From Paraphysomonas bandaiensis (taxonomy: Eukaryota; Chrysophyceae): a stretch of 64,000 nt of DNA. Shown piece after piece: positions 1 through 10,840 of this stretch. The translations under genes were made by a program, and so were the position numbers. Under the pieces are notes generated by a model. The model saw nothing but the letters and a program-made list of their open reading frames with translations. It was not told the DNA's origin and searched no databases. The stretch spans positions 1 through 64,000 of the forward strand of contig CBFFRP010000024.1 in NCBI GenBank assembly GCA_965644295.1, read 5' to 3'. The first letter of the stretch is position 1. The number at the start of each line of letters is the position of its first letter.

Positions 1-823
1 ACTCGCCTCAATAGCGGTGGCGACTGCTATTGGGACAGTGTCGTCATGAAAGATGTGACCCTTCCCAACTGCATATGTTATACTTGTTTGTTCGGTCACC
101 TGTGATATCCACTCGTGTCAGTAGCGGTGGCGACTGTTATTGCGCAGGGTTGTCATGAAAGATGTCGACAGAACTTACTTGTATGTTATACTGTATATAT
201 ATGGTTGCGGAAGGAAACCTGTGACTCAACTCGCCTCAATAGCGGTGGCGACTGCTATTGGGACAGTGTCGTCATGACAGATGTGACCTTCCCAACCTTC
301 ATATGTTATACTTGTTTGTTCGGTCACCTGTGATATCCACTCTTGTGTCAGTGGCGGTGGCGACTGCTATTGGCGCAGGAGTTGTCATGAAAAAGAGTGT
401 CGACAGAACTTACTTGTATGTTATACTGTATATATAATGGTTGCGGAAGGAAACCTGTGACTTCAAGCCTCAATAGCGGTGGCGACTGCTATTGGGACAG
501 TGTCGTCATGAAAAGATGTGACCTTCCCAACCTTCATATGTTATGACTTGTTTGTTCTGGGTCACCTGTGATATCCACTCGTGTCAGAAGGTGTGACCGC
601 TATTGTGCGCAGGGCTGTCATGAAAAGATGTCGACAGAACTTACTTGTATGTTATACTGTATATATAATGGTTGCGGAAGGAAACCTGTGACTTCAACTC
701 GCCTCAATAGCGGTGGCGACTGCTATTGGGACAGTGTCGTCATGAAAAGATGCGGACTCTCTTCCTGCAATCTGCACGTGTTGCATCCGTGTATTCTGTG
801 CGCATGGTCTTTTGCTTCGCAGT
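1..823. repeat. Tandem satellite, about 230-bp unit made of two related half-units
   Basis: The segment AGCGGTGGCGACTGCTATTG recurs near 13, 241, 476 and 709, giving a period of about 230-235 bp. A diverged half-unit lies midway between (near 121, 354 and 590), so the basic period is about 115 bp. Full units carry AATAGC and GCTATT on either side of a ten-base loop, a potential 6-bp stem. The array runs into the window edge, so its true length is unknown. Short open frames inside it are repetitive, have no recognisable domain, and I do not call them genes. Confidence 0.85.
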
Positions 824-925
824 AAAATACATGAAATCTATTATAAATATACATTAACTATTGAAATATATTGTACAGATATATTTACTATTAGCATGAA
901 AGAACCAGTGCCATGTTGGTGACCT

Positions 926-1946
926 TTATGTCCGCCTGCTGCATGCATTATGTGGTAAGAGTGAGATGGTATAGTGCATGAATGTTACAGCTGGGTTGGA
1001 GGAATTTAAGTACACTCTCATTTCTACATGCATCTTGCAGTCTAAGGCACTCAAGCAAGATCTGAAACGCAGTGCACCTGGTGAATAAGGGTTCTCATCC
1101 AAACAAACAAATGCCTCGTCGTGTATGCATAATTTGCTATCACGTGTGTACTTGGAAATGCCAACTGTACCACACTCTCTATCTATTTCACTCGGTGCCT
1201 CGTATTCATAACCTAATGGTGGAGTATCGACTGCACTCTCGGGCAAGCCATTGCTATTGACTACCTTGATACGCCCACTCATGGAATTATGAATATGGCA
1301 AAAGTAAAATATGTCCCCGTTATAACTATTATCTGTCAACGTGAGGTGTGCTGAAAAGTTACCCATACTAACCCAGTCTCCACGGTGTTCTGTAAATGCA
1401 GCTTCATACTCTTCCAACCCGAAATTTAACCCTCCAATGATCTTAAGACCCGAGTTGTCATACGTTTGGCCTAAATACTCTTGGTTAAGATAATACATTG
1501 GAGACTGGCATGTCTTGTAGACATGACAGTCATTATCTGGGGAGGGGCTGTAGTCTGGTTCCAGTTCTGCATTCCCTTCATGAGCACCGTCGGGGAAGTA
1601 TGCAAATCCTTCAGAAGAAAGTTTAGAATCAGTATCAAACCACACTTCCTTACCAATAGGGTGATACCAATTTGAAATATTGTTTTGATTAAATATATAA
1701 GTAACACCACGTTCCAGTCCAAGAGTGGGGTTAGTGATGTCTGTCAAGTATAAACTAGGATCCATTCGACAAGGAGTACTCACCTCCACACTCAATGAAC
1801 TGAAAATACCCCGTAGAAGATCCAAAAGTATCAACAATAGTGGTAAACTCACATGTTTTTCGCGAGTTAACCACAACACAGTTGCCGAGACACAAATCTC
1901 TACCCAGAACACTACCAAGTAACAACAACAAAACTACTAAGAACAT
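926..1946 (-). CDS. Secreted cupredoxin-domain (type 1 copper) protein
   Basis: Two exons, 1784-1946 and 926-1740, joined across a 43-nt GTGAGT...CAG intron (1741-1783, phase 1), give 325 aa. The N-terminus is a clear signal peptide (MFLVVLLLLLGSVLG), so the product is secreted or enters the secretory pathway. The decisive motif is FCHIHNSMSGRI, the Cys-His-Met ligand loop of a type 1 copper site. A candidate upstream histidine ligand sits in NWYHPIG after a beta-rich ITNPTLGLERGVTY segment typical of cupredoxins. Several N-glycosylation sequons fit secretion. No C-terminal anchor is evident. The role is probably electron transfer or copper binding; the substrate is unknown. The start lies about 200 bp from a CTGCTGTATAC motif shared with the divergent gene at 2477. 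Confidence 0.75.
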
Positions 1947-2134
1947 TTCGGATATGAATGAGTGAGATCATCCTTGAATTAACAATCATGAATAAGATAG
2001 TATGTGATTTCATGTTGATATCACAGATATTGTGTTTGGTATTGTGAATCCGATTACTGGAAGCTTCATACAGGCCACTTCATACATATCTTAGAAAGTA
2101 TCAATGATACAGGCAGCATAGTGCGTGGAACTGG

Positions 2135-2155
2135 CTGCTGTACTCTGCTGTATAC
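2135..2155. promoter_or_regulatory. CTGCTGTA / CTGCTGTATAC motif pair between divergent genes
   Basis: CTGCTGTA at 2135 and CTGCTGTATAC at 2145-2155 lie 199 bp before the start codon at 1946(-) and 322 bp before the one at 2477(+). The same motif, in either orientation, recurs upstream of many genes in this window. Calling it a bidirectional promoter element is inference from position. Confidence 0.35.
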
Positions 2156-2476
2156 GTATATGGGAGGTTTATACCGGTATTCTGGAGGTATACCGGGTAT
2201 ACTAGGATATCTTAATAGAGTGCTCAGCGGCTGTGTGTATATAGATGTCAGAATCTACCGTGCGTGACGGCCGTATCCAGGTATCTGCTATGAGCCATAT
2301 GCTACGGTCAGTATCATAATATTTCCATATGTTTACCCATAACAGTAACAGATTAACTGGAAAAGAAACCTCTACCAACTCAAGCAAGATGGCTTCCCTT
2401 ACTTTGAGTTAGTGAAGAGCTCCTTGGATATAGAAGTGATACTGTTCTATAGTCAACTCTTCCTCCTGAGACGACA

Positions 2477-3736
2477 ATGGGAACATGCTTTTGCTGTTTT
2501 AATGAAAGGAGTATGATTGATCGAGTGTTGGAGAAAATGGAACCTGTTCGAGTTAGTCAAATAAAAGACGGCAGTAGGAACTTTGTTGTTGGAAGGGTTG
2601 TGTTAACGCAAGAGCCTTTTATTGCACCGATATCTAATAGAGAATGTGCATACTACGAATTTCACTGCGAACGTCTGGTATCTCATGGAGATTCCAACCG
2701 CTGGGAACATTTATTTACTGAAATCCGGTCTTCTAATTTCTTACTCGTTGACCCTCCTGGCCAGGCTGTGTATGTACCTGCCGAAAGTAATAAAGTAAAG
2801 TTATTTGTAAAACATGATGCCTCGGGAAGAGAAAAAGGTGGTTTTTTTCCATCAACAGACAAGAACAACAAGGTCCTTCAAGAGCTGCTAGAGAAGCATG
2901 GGGCTGCTGGTAAAGAAGGCATATTTGGTAATTTAAGTAAACCTACAGTGAGGTTTAGGGAGGGGTGCTTCAGTGTGAATGAAGTTGTCGCTATGCTAGG
3001 GACTTGTGTTCAAGCCGATATGCAAGGAGTACCTGTATTTCTGTTGCAACCATGCACGAGCACTATGTTCTCTGCTGAATATTTCCAACAGCATAACTGG
3101 TCGGAGGTGGACCAGAAGTGTTGGAATAAACTAACCGAGTCCAGTGTGTTGATAGGCACAGATAATGAGGTGTATATGAGAGGTATACATGTTCCGCCGT
3201 TGCCAGTGGGCTTTACAGCCAGTTCATTGTCGAAGCCTGTGCAACAGCTTCCTCTCTATCCGCCACAGAATTACCCACCAACGTGTGTTATACCGATGTA
3301 CTCGAATGTGATGGCTAATCAACCCGTGTACGCGGAAGTAGCTCATACGGTGCAGCATTCGCACTCTGGAGGCTCTCAGCAGCCTCCCCAGTACATTGAC
3401 AGCACATCTATGCATCCATCGTCTCCACCACTTAACTTGCATCACCCTCCTCATTCACAAATGTTGCAATATTACCATGGTCAAGATTATCAACATATAG
3501 GCCATCCCCCCCAACAGGGAGTTCAACACTATCCACAACAGTATACTCCGCAGTATCAGCAACAAATGTATACTCAACAGCAACCCATGTATGCTCAACA
3601 ACAGGCAAATTTTGTTCAACAACAGCAACAATTTTATGGCCCGAATTTGACGTACATTCAGCCACAACTATTTAATCATCAGCCAATGTATTCTCACAAT
3701 CAGAGTTATGGACAGTCTCAAATCCATAGCCAGTAA
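2477..3736 (+). CDS. Dually acylated GIDE-like protein with Q/H/Y/P-rich tail
   Basis: Single exon, 419 aa. The N-terminus MGTCFCCF fits N-myristoylation at Gly2 with palmitoylation at the adjacent cysteines, which predicts membrane attachment without a transmembrane helix. Residues about 30-240 resemble the GIDE domain of MUL1-type proteins (a VGRVVLTQEPFIAP strand, then a CAYYEFHCERL core), but there is no C-terminal RING finger and no transmembrane segment, so ubiquitin-ligase activity is not supported. From about residue 255 the protein is low complexity, rich in Gln, His, Tyr and Pro (YTQQQPMYAQQQ), prion-like in composition. Codon structure and length support a real gene. The GIDE assignment is moderate confidence and the function is unknown. 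Confidence 0.65.
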   Translation: MGTCFCCFNERSMIDRVLEKMEPVRVSQIKDGSRNFVVGRVVLTQEPFIAPISNRECAYYEFHCERLVSHGDSNRWEHLFTEIRSSNFLLVDPPGQAVYVPAESNKVKLFVKHDASGREKGGFFPSTDKNNKVLQELLEKHGAAGKEGIFGNLSKPTVRFREGCFSVNEVVAMLGTCVQADMQGVPVFLLQPCTSTMFSAEYFQQHNWSEVDQKCWNKLTESSVLIGTDNEVYMRGIHVPPLPVGFTASSLSKPVQQLPLYPPQNYPPTCVIPMYSNVMANQPVYAEVAHTVQHSHSGGSQQPPQYIDSTSMHPSSPPLNLHHPPHSQMLQYYHGQDYQHIGHPPQQGVQHYPQQYTPQYQQQMYTQQQPMYAQQQANFVQQQQQFYGPNLTYIQPQLFNHQPMYSHNQSYGQSQIHSQ

Positions 3737-5402
3737 CAATATGATGCGCCTCGCGAGAAACATTCTGTCCACAGACATGTTCGCAGCTATTAAGTTTTTC
3801 TACATGTCGTGTTATTTATATTATGAATAGTATTTACATTTTATGTGCCTGTTATTTCAACGAATGAATCCTCCGATATAACGAATGTATACAAGAAACT
3901 CAATACTCTTTATTCTTTATGGTGCATACGTTCTTTACTGACTAGTGTGAGGTATTGTTGGAAGTTGACTAAAGTTAAAATAATTATGCCACGTACCTGA
4001 AAGCAAAGCACGCACGGCATTATTTTCAAATATTATTTGGCACAACAAATATTATTGATTTTAGAATGACAATACTGTTATCATATAAAATATGAAAAGT
4101 AAACAAGTAAAACTAAGCGTCTAAGCGTTACTTGTTGAGGTTTTCTGTTTGTGAGCAATTAAAATTTTGAATGATGACCGTTACTTGAAAATACAGTTGT
4201 GGTTAACACTTCTATGAATTAATGATATGATAGGAATAATATAGTAGTTAAATTGAAAGTAATGACTATCTAAGATCGTATGATATTGATTGGTAGTAAA
4301 GACAACTTGAATTTAGTGATTAACAATGAACGATATGAAATATTAATTATAGTATTAATAATTGAGTATTGAGCGTATAATTCACAGATTATTAGGTCTA
4401 GTAGTATTAGTGGAGACAATTTACCACGGTCGTGACTGAGAATATATCTACTGCGATTAAGAATATCTCCATTCAACCTTATCTATCAAACACTGGGTTA
4501 GAATTAGCCAAATCAAAATACTAAAGAGGATATTCACACGCTTTACAGCGTGTTGGTTGATAGAATAGTACTAGAGAGATTAAAAACGCGTTTTTAATAT
4601 TCAACGCCTCTTGCAATATATAATTCTATCCAGAGTGAACAATGTCGTAAGAGATTTGTGAGCACAAGCAGAAGAATTAGCTGGAAGACAACTCACATAC
4701 CAGCTTTAGATCACGGTGGAGGGTGAAATGCACAGTCAAAGCGCTTAGTTCAATCCAGGGTGAACACAATAGCCAGGAGTTGAGGTGAGTCAAAGTACGA
4801 GAGCAGTTCGCGGGCGTACGAAGGAAAGTATCAACAAAATAACACAGTGGTGGGATATGAAATGTAAGCTACATAACCCAGCACGATGACGATGATTATG
4901 AAGGAGCGTCGTTATAACCTGAATCGCAAGATCAGGCTGTAAACATGTGTGGTAAGACATTGCCATGCATTCACAGAGAAAGTTTCACCCACATAGATAT
5001 TGAATATTGTGAAGCATATTCGGCATCAATCAACCGAAGTAGACGTAGTGAACTAGTGAACGGCATTTGCCGAGTCAAGGTGAACTAATTTGGGATGCTT
5101 AACTTCATCAGTAACCCTGGGTGTCTTTGAGGTGGGGCCATTTTCGGATTGTTATATCTCAACTCTCAAACACGATAATACAGTAAACACATATTGGCAT
5201 TAGACGGTGAGTAGGCAGAATTTTAGCTTCCAAAAGAAAAAATATCCGTACTTATCACTCAGAACACAGTCTTGCAATAACGATGGGGGATATACGAAGG
5301 GCTGAGAAGCCGAAGATGACCAATGGTACATATGCCTAAAAGACACAATCAAAGCCTTACATTACATGACATTATACAAAGAGAACAAAATACATCTATA
5401 AG
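3737..5402. other. AT-rich intergenic DNA
   Basis: No ORF with coding character, domain or RNA gene was recognised. The first 200 bp is probably the 3' UTR of the gene ending at 3736. The rest is AT-rich and unique within the window. Confidence 0.6.
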
Positions 5403-5780
5403 TTGTCTATTAATCCTCATCGTCACTGGTACCCCACTTCTTCAAACCTTCATACTATCTTACCCATGAAGGGGCACCGAGACATGGACTTCCAGCTATT
5501 GAGCCAGGAGAAGGATAGGATACCTGAACTGCTAGATTACCTCACGACCAGCAATAGGTTAGCAGAGAGGTTGATGTATCTGGAGGAGCAGAGGGAGGTC
5601 ATTCAGGTGGCATTGAGGGAGCTCATTCAGGTGGCATTGAGGGAGCTCAGGGAGATGGGACCGCCTCTGAGAAGCTATAGAGATCAAGTTAGGTGGATGA
5701 GAGGGGACAGAAGACCGAACACGGATCGATGGGTAGAAGAGTATCCAGACGAGGTGAGCAGCGGTGAGGAGACGTGGTAA
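5403..5780 (+). CDS. Repeat-associated ORF, coiled-coil-like, no recognised family
   Basis: This is 125 codons of charged, helix-forming sequence rich in Glu and Arg. A 27-bp direct duplication near 5598-5650 produces the internal repeat IQVALREL twice. The phrase KGHRDM.FQLLSQEK is shared with the opposite-strand ORF 5782-6165, because both cover arms of the same inverted repeat. This looks like a fragment of a mobile-element or multicopy gene rather than a housekeeping gene. The starting ATG is uncertain; ATG at 5467 inside the arm is as plausible as the first codon of the open frame. Confidence 0.3.
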   Translation: MSINPHRHWYPTSSNLHTILPMKGHRDMDFQLLSQEKDRIPELLDYLTTSNRLAERLMYLEEQREVIQVALRELIQVALRELREMGPPLRSYRDQVRWMRGDRRPNTDRWVEEYPDEVSSGEETW

Positions 5781-5844
5781 TCTAGCAGTTCAGGTATTCC
5801 TTCTCCTGGCTCAATAGCTGGAAGTGCATGTCTCGGTGCCCCTT
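5469..5844. repeat. Inverted repeat, arms about 75 bp (5469-5546 and 5772-5844)
   Basis: The plus-strand arm at 5469-5546 (starting AAGGGGCACCGAGACATG) is the near-perfect reverse complement of 5772-5844 (ending CATGTCTCGGTGCCCCTT). The 225-bp interval holds most of the plus-strand ORF. Head-to-head fragments of one repeat family, or a foldback element, would explain it. Confidence 0.75.
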
Positions 5845-6165
5845 GGTCCTTGCATGCTGGATTATCCCCAGCCATGACGCATAGAACACTCTCTGTATGT
5901 CTGGCACTCCTTCCTTCACTGCCGCCATCTTCAGTTCCTCCATCAACCTATCCAACACTCCTCTGTACGTGCCTTCCGTCATCCTCTCTCTCACATTCTC
6001 TATCTCCCTCCTTACCAGCCTCTCACTCTGCCATACATACTTTTCTTGATATTCTGGTTCCACCGGCCTCACCAAATGTAGCAGCATATTCCTCTGAAGC
6101 ATGTTCCTGGTCTCCTGTGATAGTCCCACGGCATACATGATTGGAGTAAGGTACTCTGTATGCAT
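5782..6165 (-). CDS. Repeat-associated ORF, helical, no recognised family
   Basis: This is 127 codons of highly charged, leucine-rich helical sequence (ETRNMLQRNMLLHLVRP, then VRREIENVRERM), ending in KGHRDMHFQLLSQEK within the inverted repeat arm. Composition differs from the neighbouring genes and no domain is recognised. It is probably part of the same multicopy element as the ORF at 5403-5780. Splicing to upstream exons cannot be excluded. Confidence 0.3.
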   Translation of the reverse strand: MHTEYLTPIMYAVGLSQETRNMLQRNMLLHLVRPVEPEYQEKYVWQSERLVRREIENVRERMTEGTYRGVLDRLMEELKMAAVKEGVPDIQRVFYASWLGIIQHARTKGHRDMHFQLLSQEKEYLNC

Positions 6166-6815
6166 CGTGTATTTTCTTCATACAGCTGTTGTGATTTGTG
6201 GGTTCTCGGTAGTGTGATATTCTGAGATGCAGTGATGCAATACAAGACCACAAAATCATTGTTCTGTATCATGGTACTGAGGGTTTATGCATTTGAAGTG
6301 GCTGCTTGGATCCTCTGTGGTGAACAAATACGGTTACGGTTTTCAGTTCAGTGCTACAGCACTGATATCCGTATACCGTATGGTATACCCCGTATACCAC
6401 ATACGGCACCAGCAGTACATCCCACACAAGTACGGTATACATGGTAGGCTGCTGTATATACTGCTAGTATGTGTTGGCGTAGGTGTGATGTACTATAATA
6501 GAGTACGATAACAGATACGCTGAAAACGTTTTGTATGAAGTAGAAGTGAGATATGGTCATATCAGTTAATGTATAGCACAGTATAGTATACGAATAGAAC
6601 ACACAGATAAGGGCTGTGGTGATATCGATTCATTACATTATTAACTTTGAAATTTATAACAGTGTCTGTTAGTGGCACATTTATGATGGATATATTTCCC
6701 TCCTCTCCCACTAGCTGAAATATTAGACCTTCGACAAGGGTTCTTGTAGAATTCTTGGATTGATATCTCTGTGAATAGATTGTGAATAATGTCTCACGGA
6801 ATAAGAAATTCTAAA
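6166..6815. promoter_or_regulatory. Intergenic region upstream of the PP2C gene, with a CTGCTGTATATA motif
   Basis: It contains a cluster of GTATAC-type palindromes (6365-6440) and GGCTGCTGTATATA at 6447-6460, 356 bp before the PP2C start codon. No coding potential was recognised. Confidence 0.35.
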
Positions 6816-8864
6816 ATGGCGTCATCTATGGGCAATCGCCAATTTCGGGTATGATTAAACAGTAACGTTTTTTTTTTAATAATGTATTTATAGCAAATGT
6901 TCCCCTCTGTACAATCGAGTGGAAATTCGAAAGGAAGCCGTCTACCAAAACTATTATCTAGTGGTATGGTAGTAATTATGAAATATAATCATGTAATGTA
7001 CTTTTGTAGATGAAAAAGCTAGCGATGATAATGCGGATGCGTCCGGATTGGATGTTGGTGTGTGCTCAGTGCAAGGACGGCGTCCGTACCAAGAAGATCA
7101 ATACGCGGTACTAGTATTCACATATTATCTTGCTATTCCGGATAACAGACGATATAGGTGTGTCGGTTTCTTCGAGACCCAACGAGCCAACCTGACAGTG
7201 CTCCAGAAACGCATTTCTTTGGGGTATTTGATGGACATGCTGGTGGAAAGTGCTCCAAAGCAATTTGTACCACAATCCCCTACCAGTTTTCCCGTGATGA
7301 TTCGTTCGCTACTAAAGTTCCTACAGCTCTTAAAAAGGCGATCCAACGTACGAATGAACAGTTTTTGGAGGTTGCTGGGCGAATGCGATTGAACGATGGC
7401 TCGACCGCTGTTTGCGTCGTTTTGCGGGGATTGACTATGACAATATCAAATGTTGGAGATTCACGAGCGTGTCTCATTACTGCACGAAAGGGCATTACTC
7501 TTACAGAGGATCATAAACCCTCGTCACCTACGGAACACCGGCGAATTGCCTCGTTTGGCGGAACGGTTACTTACAACACTGGAATTGCACGGGTAGCTGG
7601 GGTGCTAGCCGTTTCCCGAGCTTTCGGGAACTATGGTATTCGAAGTCTCATCCGCGCAGACCCAGATATTACTCAGCGAGAGCTTACTCCCGATGATGAT
7701 TTTTTGATTCTTGCGTCGGATGGTTTGTGGGACGTATTCAGGGCGAATGAAGTGGCGGAGGTGTGCTATACGCTTCAGAAACATGGAGTGAGAAAAATTG
7801 CTGATCAACTTGTACAGTTAGCATTGACTCGTGGATCAATGGATAATATCACTGCGGTTGTCGTATCATTGACGAAGTATATCGCCCGCATGAAGGCGGG
7901 AGTTCAAGAAGATACCATCGGTTCCAAGCGAGCGGCAACTGCGAGTGGTGTGCTAACGGGGTCACGCTTCGCTGCAGATGAAGTGGGCATCAGCTCACGT
8001 CCTAACAGTAGTTACGCGACACTCCACAACAAAGGGAAAACGTTAAGTGATGACAACAACTTTGGAGATAACATTGACGATGAGTTAACAGTTGATGAAA
8101 CTGAATTAAATGAATTTACACGACAAAAAGTTCATAGGGCTGGAGCTTCAACAGGATCATATACACGTGCGTCATACGGCAGCAAAAAGCCACCCCTGTA
8201 TATGAGCGAAGATAAGGGTGGAATCGATGCAAATGTAAGTGTCGTGGATGGGTATGACGGGACGGACTATTCGGCATCAGTGGCAATGAGGTCAAGCAGT
8301 ACTCACCGAAGTATGCTACGCGCAAGTAGTAACGCAGAGAAGCGCAGTCAGAGCAGTGGCTCACCTGGCATGTATCGCTCTCGCATGGGGCATGGATCGG
8401 ATAAAGACCACAGTGACGGGCACGCACTACATAGCACAAGAACAGGACACCACTCGTCAGACAATTCTAGTCATGATCAAGATCGTGTGATGCCCATGAC
8501 CGCTGGACACCGTAGACCTGCATCTCAACAGGGATCTGTTCATTCTCCAATATACAGCAACGCTGGCAGTAGGAGACCTATATCTGCGATGGGAAATACC
8601 AACTCTACCCGTGGTGAAGGGTCAAATGGGCGGATGAGGTTTACGAATGGGCGCACTGGGCCTATACTGGCTTTTTCTGGTAGTAGCGGTGGATCTGGTG
8701 AGACCAGTCACGAACGCATGCACAGCCCTATCACCACTAACGCTGGGAGCCTTGGGGCTGCTCCAGATCGGCGACGTGATGGAAGCAGCAGTGCTAAGTC
8801 TAACAGCCGACCAAGCAGCAGCAGTGCAAAAATTTCTATTTTGAAAAGCTTTTCTCAAGGATAG
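6816..8864 (+). CDS. PP2C-family protein phosphatase (PPM) with long Ser-rich tail
   Basis: Four exons (6816-6848, 6894-6963, 7010-7107, 7158-8864) with introns of 45, 46 and 50 nt give 635 aa. PP2C motifs appear in order: RPYQEDQYA, THFFGVFDGHAGG, DGSTA, NVGDSRA, VSRAFGN, ASDGLWD and MDNITAVVV. The aspartates that bind the two catalytic metals in this family are therefore present. The catalytic domain covers roughly residues 55-320. The remaining 300 residues are Ser, Gly, Arg and His rich, predicted disordered, and without a transmembrane segment. It should dephosphorylate phospho-Ser/Thr proteins in cytosol or nucleus; substrates are unknown. The start rests on phase-consistent short exons 1 and 2, which carry no domain, so their exact ends are a little less certain than the rest. 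Confidence 0.9.
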
Positions 8865-9716
8865 TGCAAGGATAACAAAGCATACTAAACTACAGCGTTG
8901 GTGTAGATTCTCGTGGTGACGTATATTATATATGGCGTAAATGGCCGGCTCGGGTATGCTTATGTCTTTCGCATGATCTAGACTATGTATGTATAGGTAG
9001 TTGAATGGTGATGAAGAATAAAATCAGTATAACGGTGGATTTTGCGTTGATTAGTGAGATATCGGATAATGACATGTATGCGATATTCGAGGATGCTTAT
9101 TCAGTTCCTCATTAACTTCTCCGCGTTGTGTATTTTCTTTACAGATATGGTAATCTGTGTGTCATATGAATAATAATACGGCGTCACACCGTCGTTATAA
9201 GTAGGTATACCATTTAATATATATTTTGCTTCTTTCGTGCTGTGAGATTAGTTGGGTTAGGGGCTAGTGATTGATTCCTGGCATTTAGTATTATATAATA
9301 TATCGTATACTAGCCATCTAGCTATATATGAGCGTGGCTTCCGATTTAATTCAGATAAGCAAACTGATGCAACCGACTAAAGTGATCAGCGGAAACAGTG
9401 GAGCAGTATAACAATGGGTTTTAGAAGTGGAACAAGTCATATGAGTGATTTCGATTTCCGGCTATCTTCTTAATGTGTAATTTGTGTATTACACATACGA
9501 GTCTTTGTCTATTCTTCCCTTTAATTGATTACCACGAAGTCTTCTTTGCTACTAGCACTACTGAAAAACGCATAATGCGGTACTTAGTACTTAGTTGTTC
9601 ATCGTGTTAAGAAAATACTACGTCATCTTTATCTCCAATTTTTATATAGTACATGATGTACACCTCCGTCTAACTAATATTATACAGTGTAATAACTTCA
9701 AAAATATACTACCCAG
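8865..9716. other. Intergenic DNA between convergent genes
   Basis: AT-rich, with the 3' flanks of the PP2C gene and of the acetyltransferase. No gene, RNA or repeat was recognised. Confidence 0.6.
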
Positions 9717-10409
9717 CTATTTCATAAGCCCACTGGTATGATTCGTCATTGCCTGCATGGCGTACACATGTGGGACCCCATTTCGACTGGTATCCTCACC
9801 ATCTATACCCACCTCAAAATTCATAGATTCAAATTTATTTTGAATCCATGAGTTTCGGGGAATGAGCACGCAAATGTATTGTACATGTATTCCACGAGCG
9901 CTAGAAACTGTGATAATATCTTGCTGAACAACGGTCAAGCTTTGAGAAGCAATGCCCTGATGTCGGTATTTCGGTAGCACAGCGCAGCGATCGATTAACG
10001 CACATTGAACACCTGGAGACTTTTCTGCGAAACGCCATCTTGCTGTGAACACAGGGAAATCTCCAGCTGAATAAGACTGCCATTAGAATTCTCCCCGCTA
10101 GAAGTTCTCACTTACCGCATCCAATAATATGGCGTGAACAACTATCGTGTTCATCGAACTCAAAACCTTCATGAACACCAAATTCAGTACAAAATACTTG
10201 AGAGCGTAGCCAGCGGGCAATATGCCATATTTCGGTATCTTCACAGCCTATTTGCGACCAAACAGGAACTTCTACTTTATACCCACGCAACTCTGCTGCA
10301 CGTTGCTGCTCATTATGAATATAAAATTCATAGTAATAAAATGTCAATCTTATTTACCTGCATCCTTGAGTACAGAGATGATTTCCCAACATGACCACAT
10401 ACGGAGCAT
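9717..10409 (-). CDS. GNAT-family N-acetyltransferase
   Basis: Three exons (10358-10409, 10116-10295, 9717-10066) separated by introns of 62 and 49 nt give 193 aa. The core motif A is IDRCAVLPKYRHQGIAS, with the acetyl-CoA pyrophosphate loop R-H-Q-G-I-A. It follows FPVFTARWR and VHEGFEFDEHDSCSRHIIG, the usual substrate-side strands of small GNAT enzymes. The family transfers acetyl from acetyl-CoA to an amine; the acceptor is not predictable here. The second junction (10116/10066) is well supported by motif continuity. The first is less certain, because several AG acceptors are possible and the N-terminal 17 residues have no homology support. Confidence 0.8.
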
Positions 10410-10840
10410 TTGACCCTATCAACCAACCATACCTATCAACACAATATAGACACAGAATCATCGGCCTTTACCCTTGAATATGACGGTGGTTGCAAGCTGC
10501 ACATAGAGGAATATCAGTATTCATATATACTATGCACCAGTGCTTAGTTTGCACCCATTGCTTGCGTTGAAAGACTGCAGTACTGTTTGTACTGTTGTGA
10601 CCACACTGCCTAACAACACACTGAAACTACACAGACACAACCACACCTGACGGAATACGATGGAATACAGTAGAATTATACATCCACAGTAGGGGATATA
10701 TAGCTGTATATATGTATATATATGACGTATTCTAGGGTGACACTGTCATACGTTGTGGAATACATAAAGAACTGTCCTGTATTCTGCTGTTTGGTATCTA
10801 CACTCTTCATTTGATATACAGTATACAGCAGTATAGTACA
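10410..10840. other. Intergenic DNA next to the large inverted repeat
   Basis: No gene was recognised. GTATACAGCAGTATAG at 10821-10836 is a reverse-orientation copy of the recurrent CTGCTGTAT motif, 412 bp from the acetyltransferase start and abutting the inverted repeat. Confidence 0.5.

Noticed and set aside
1-823. Satellite ORFs as a short secreted peptide family
   Set aside because: Frames are interrupted differently in successive units, and variation does not respect codons.
4270-4476. 68-codon minus-strand ORF
   Set aside because: AT-rich, low-complexity composition with no domain; expected by chance.
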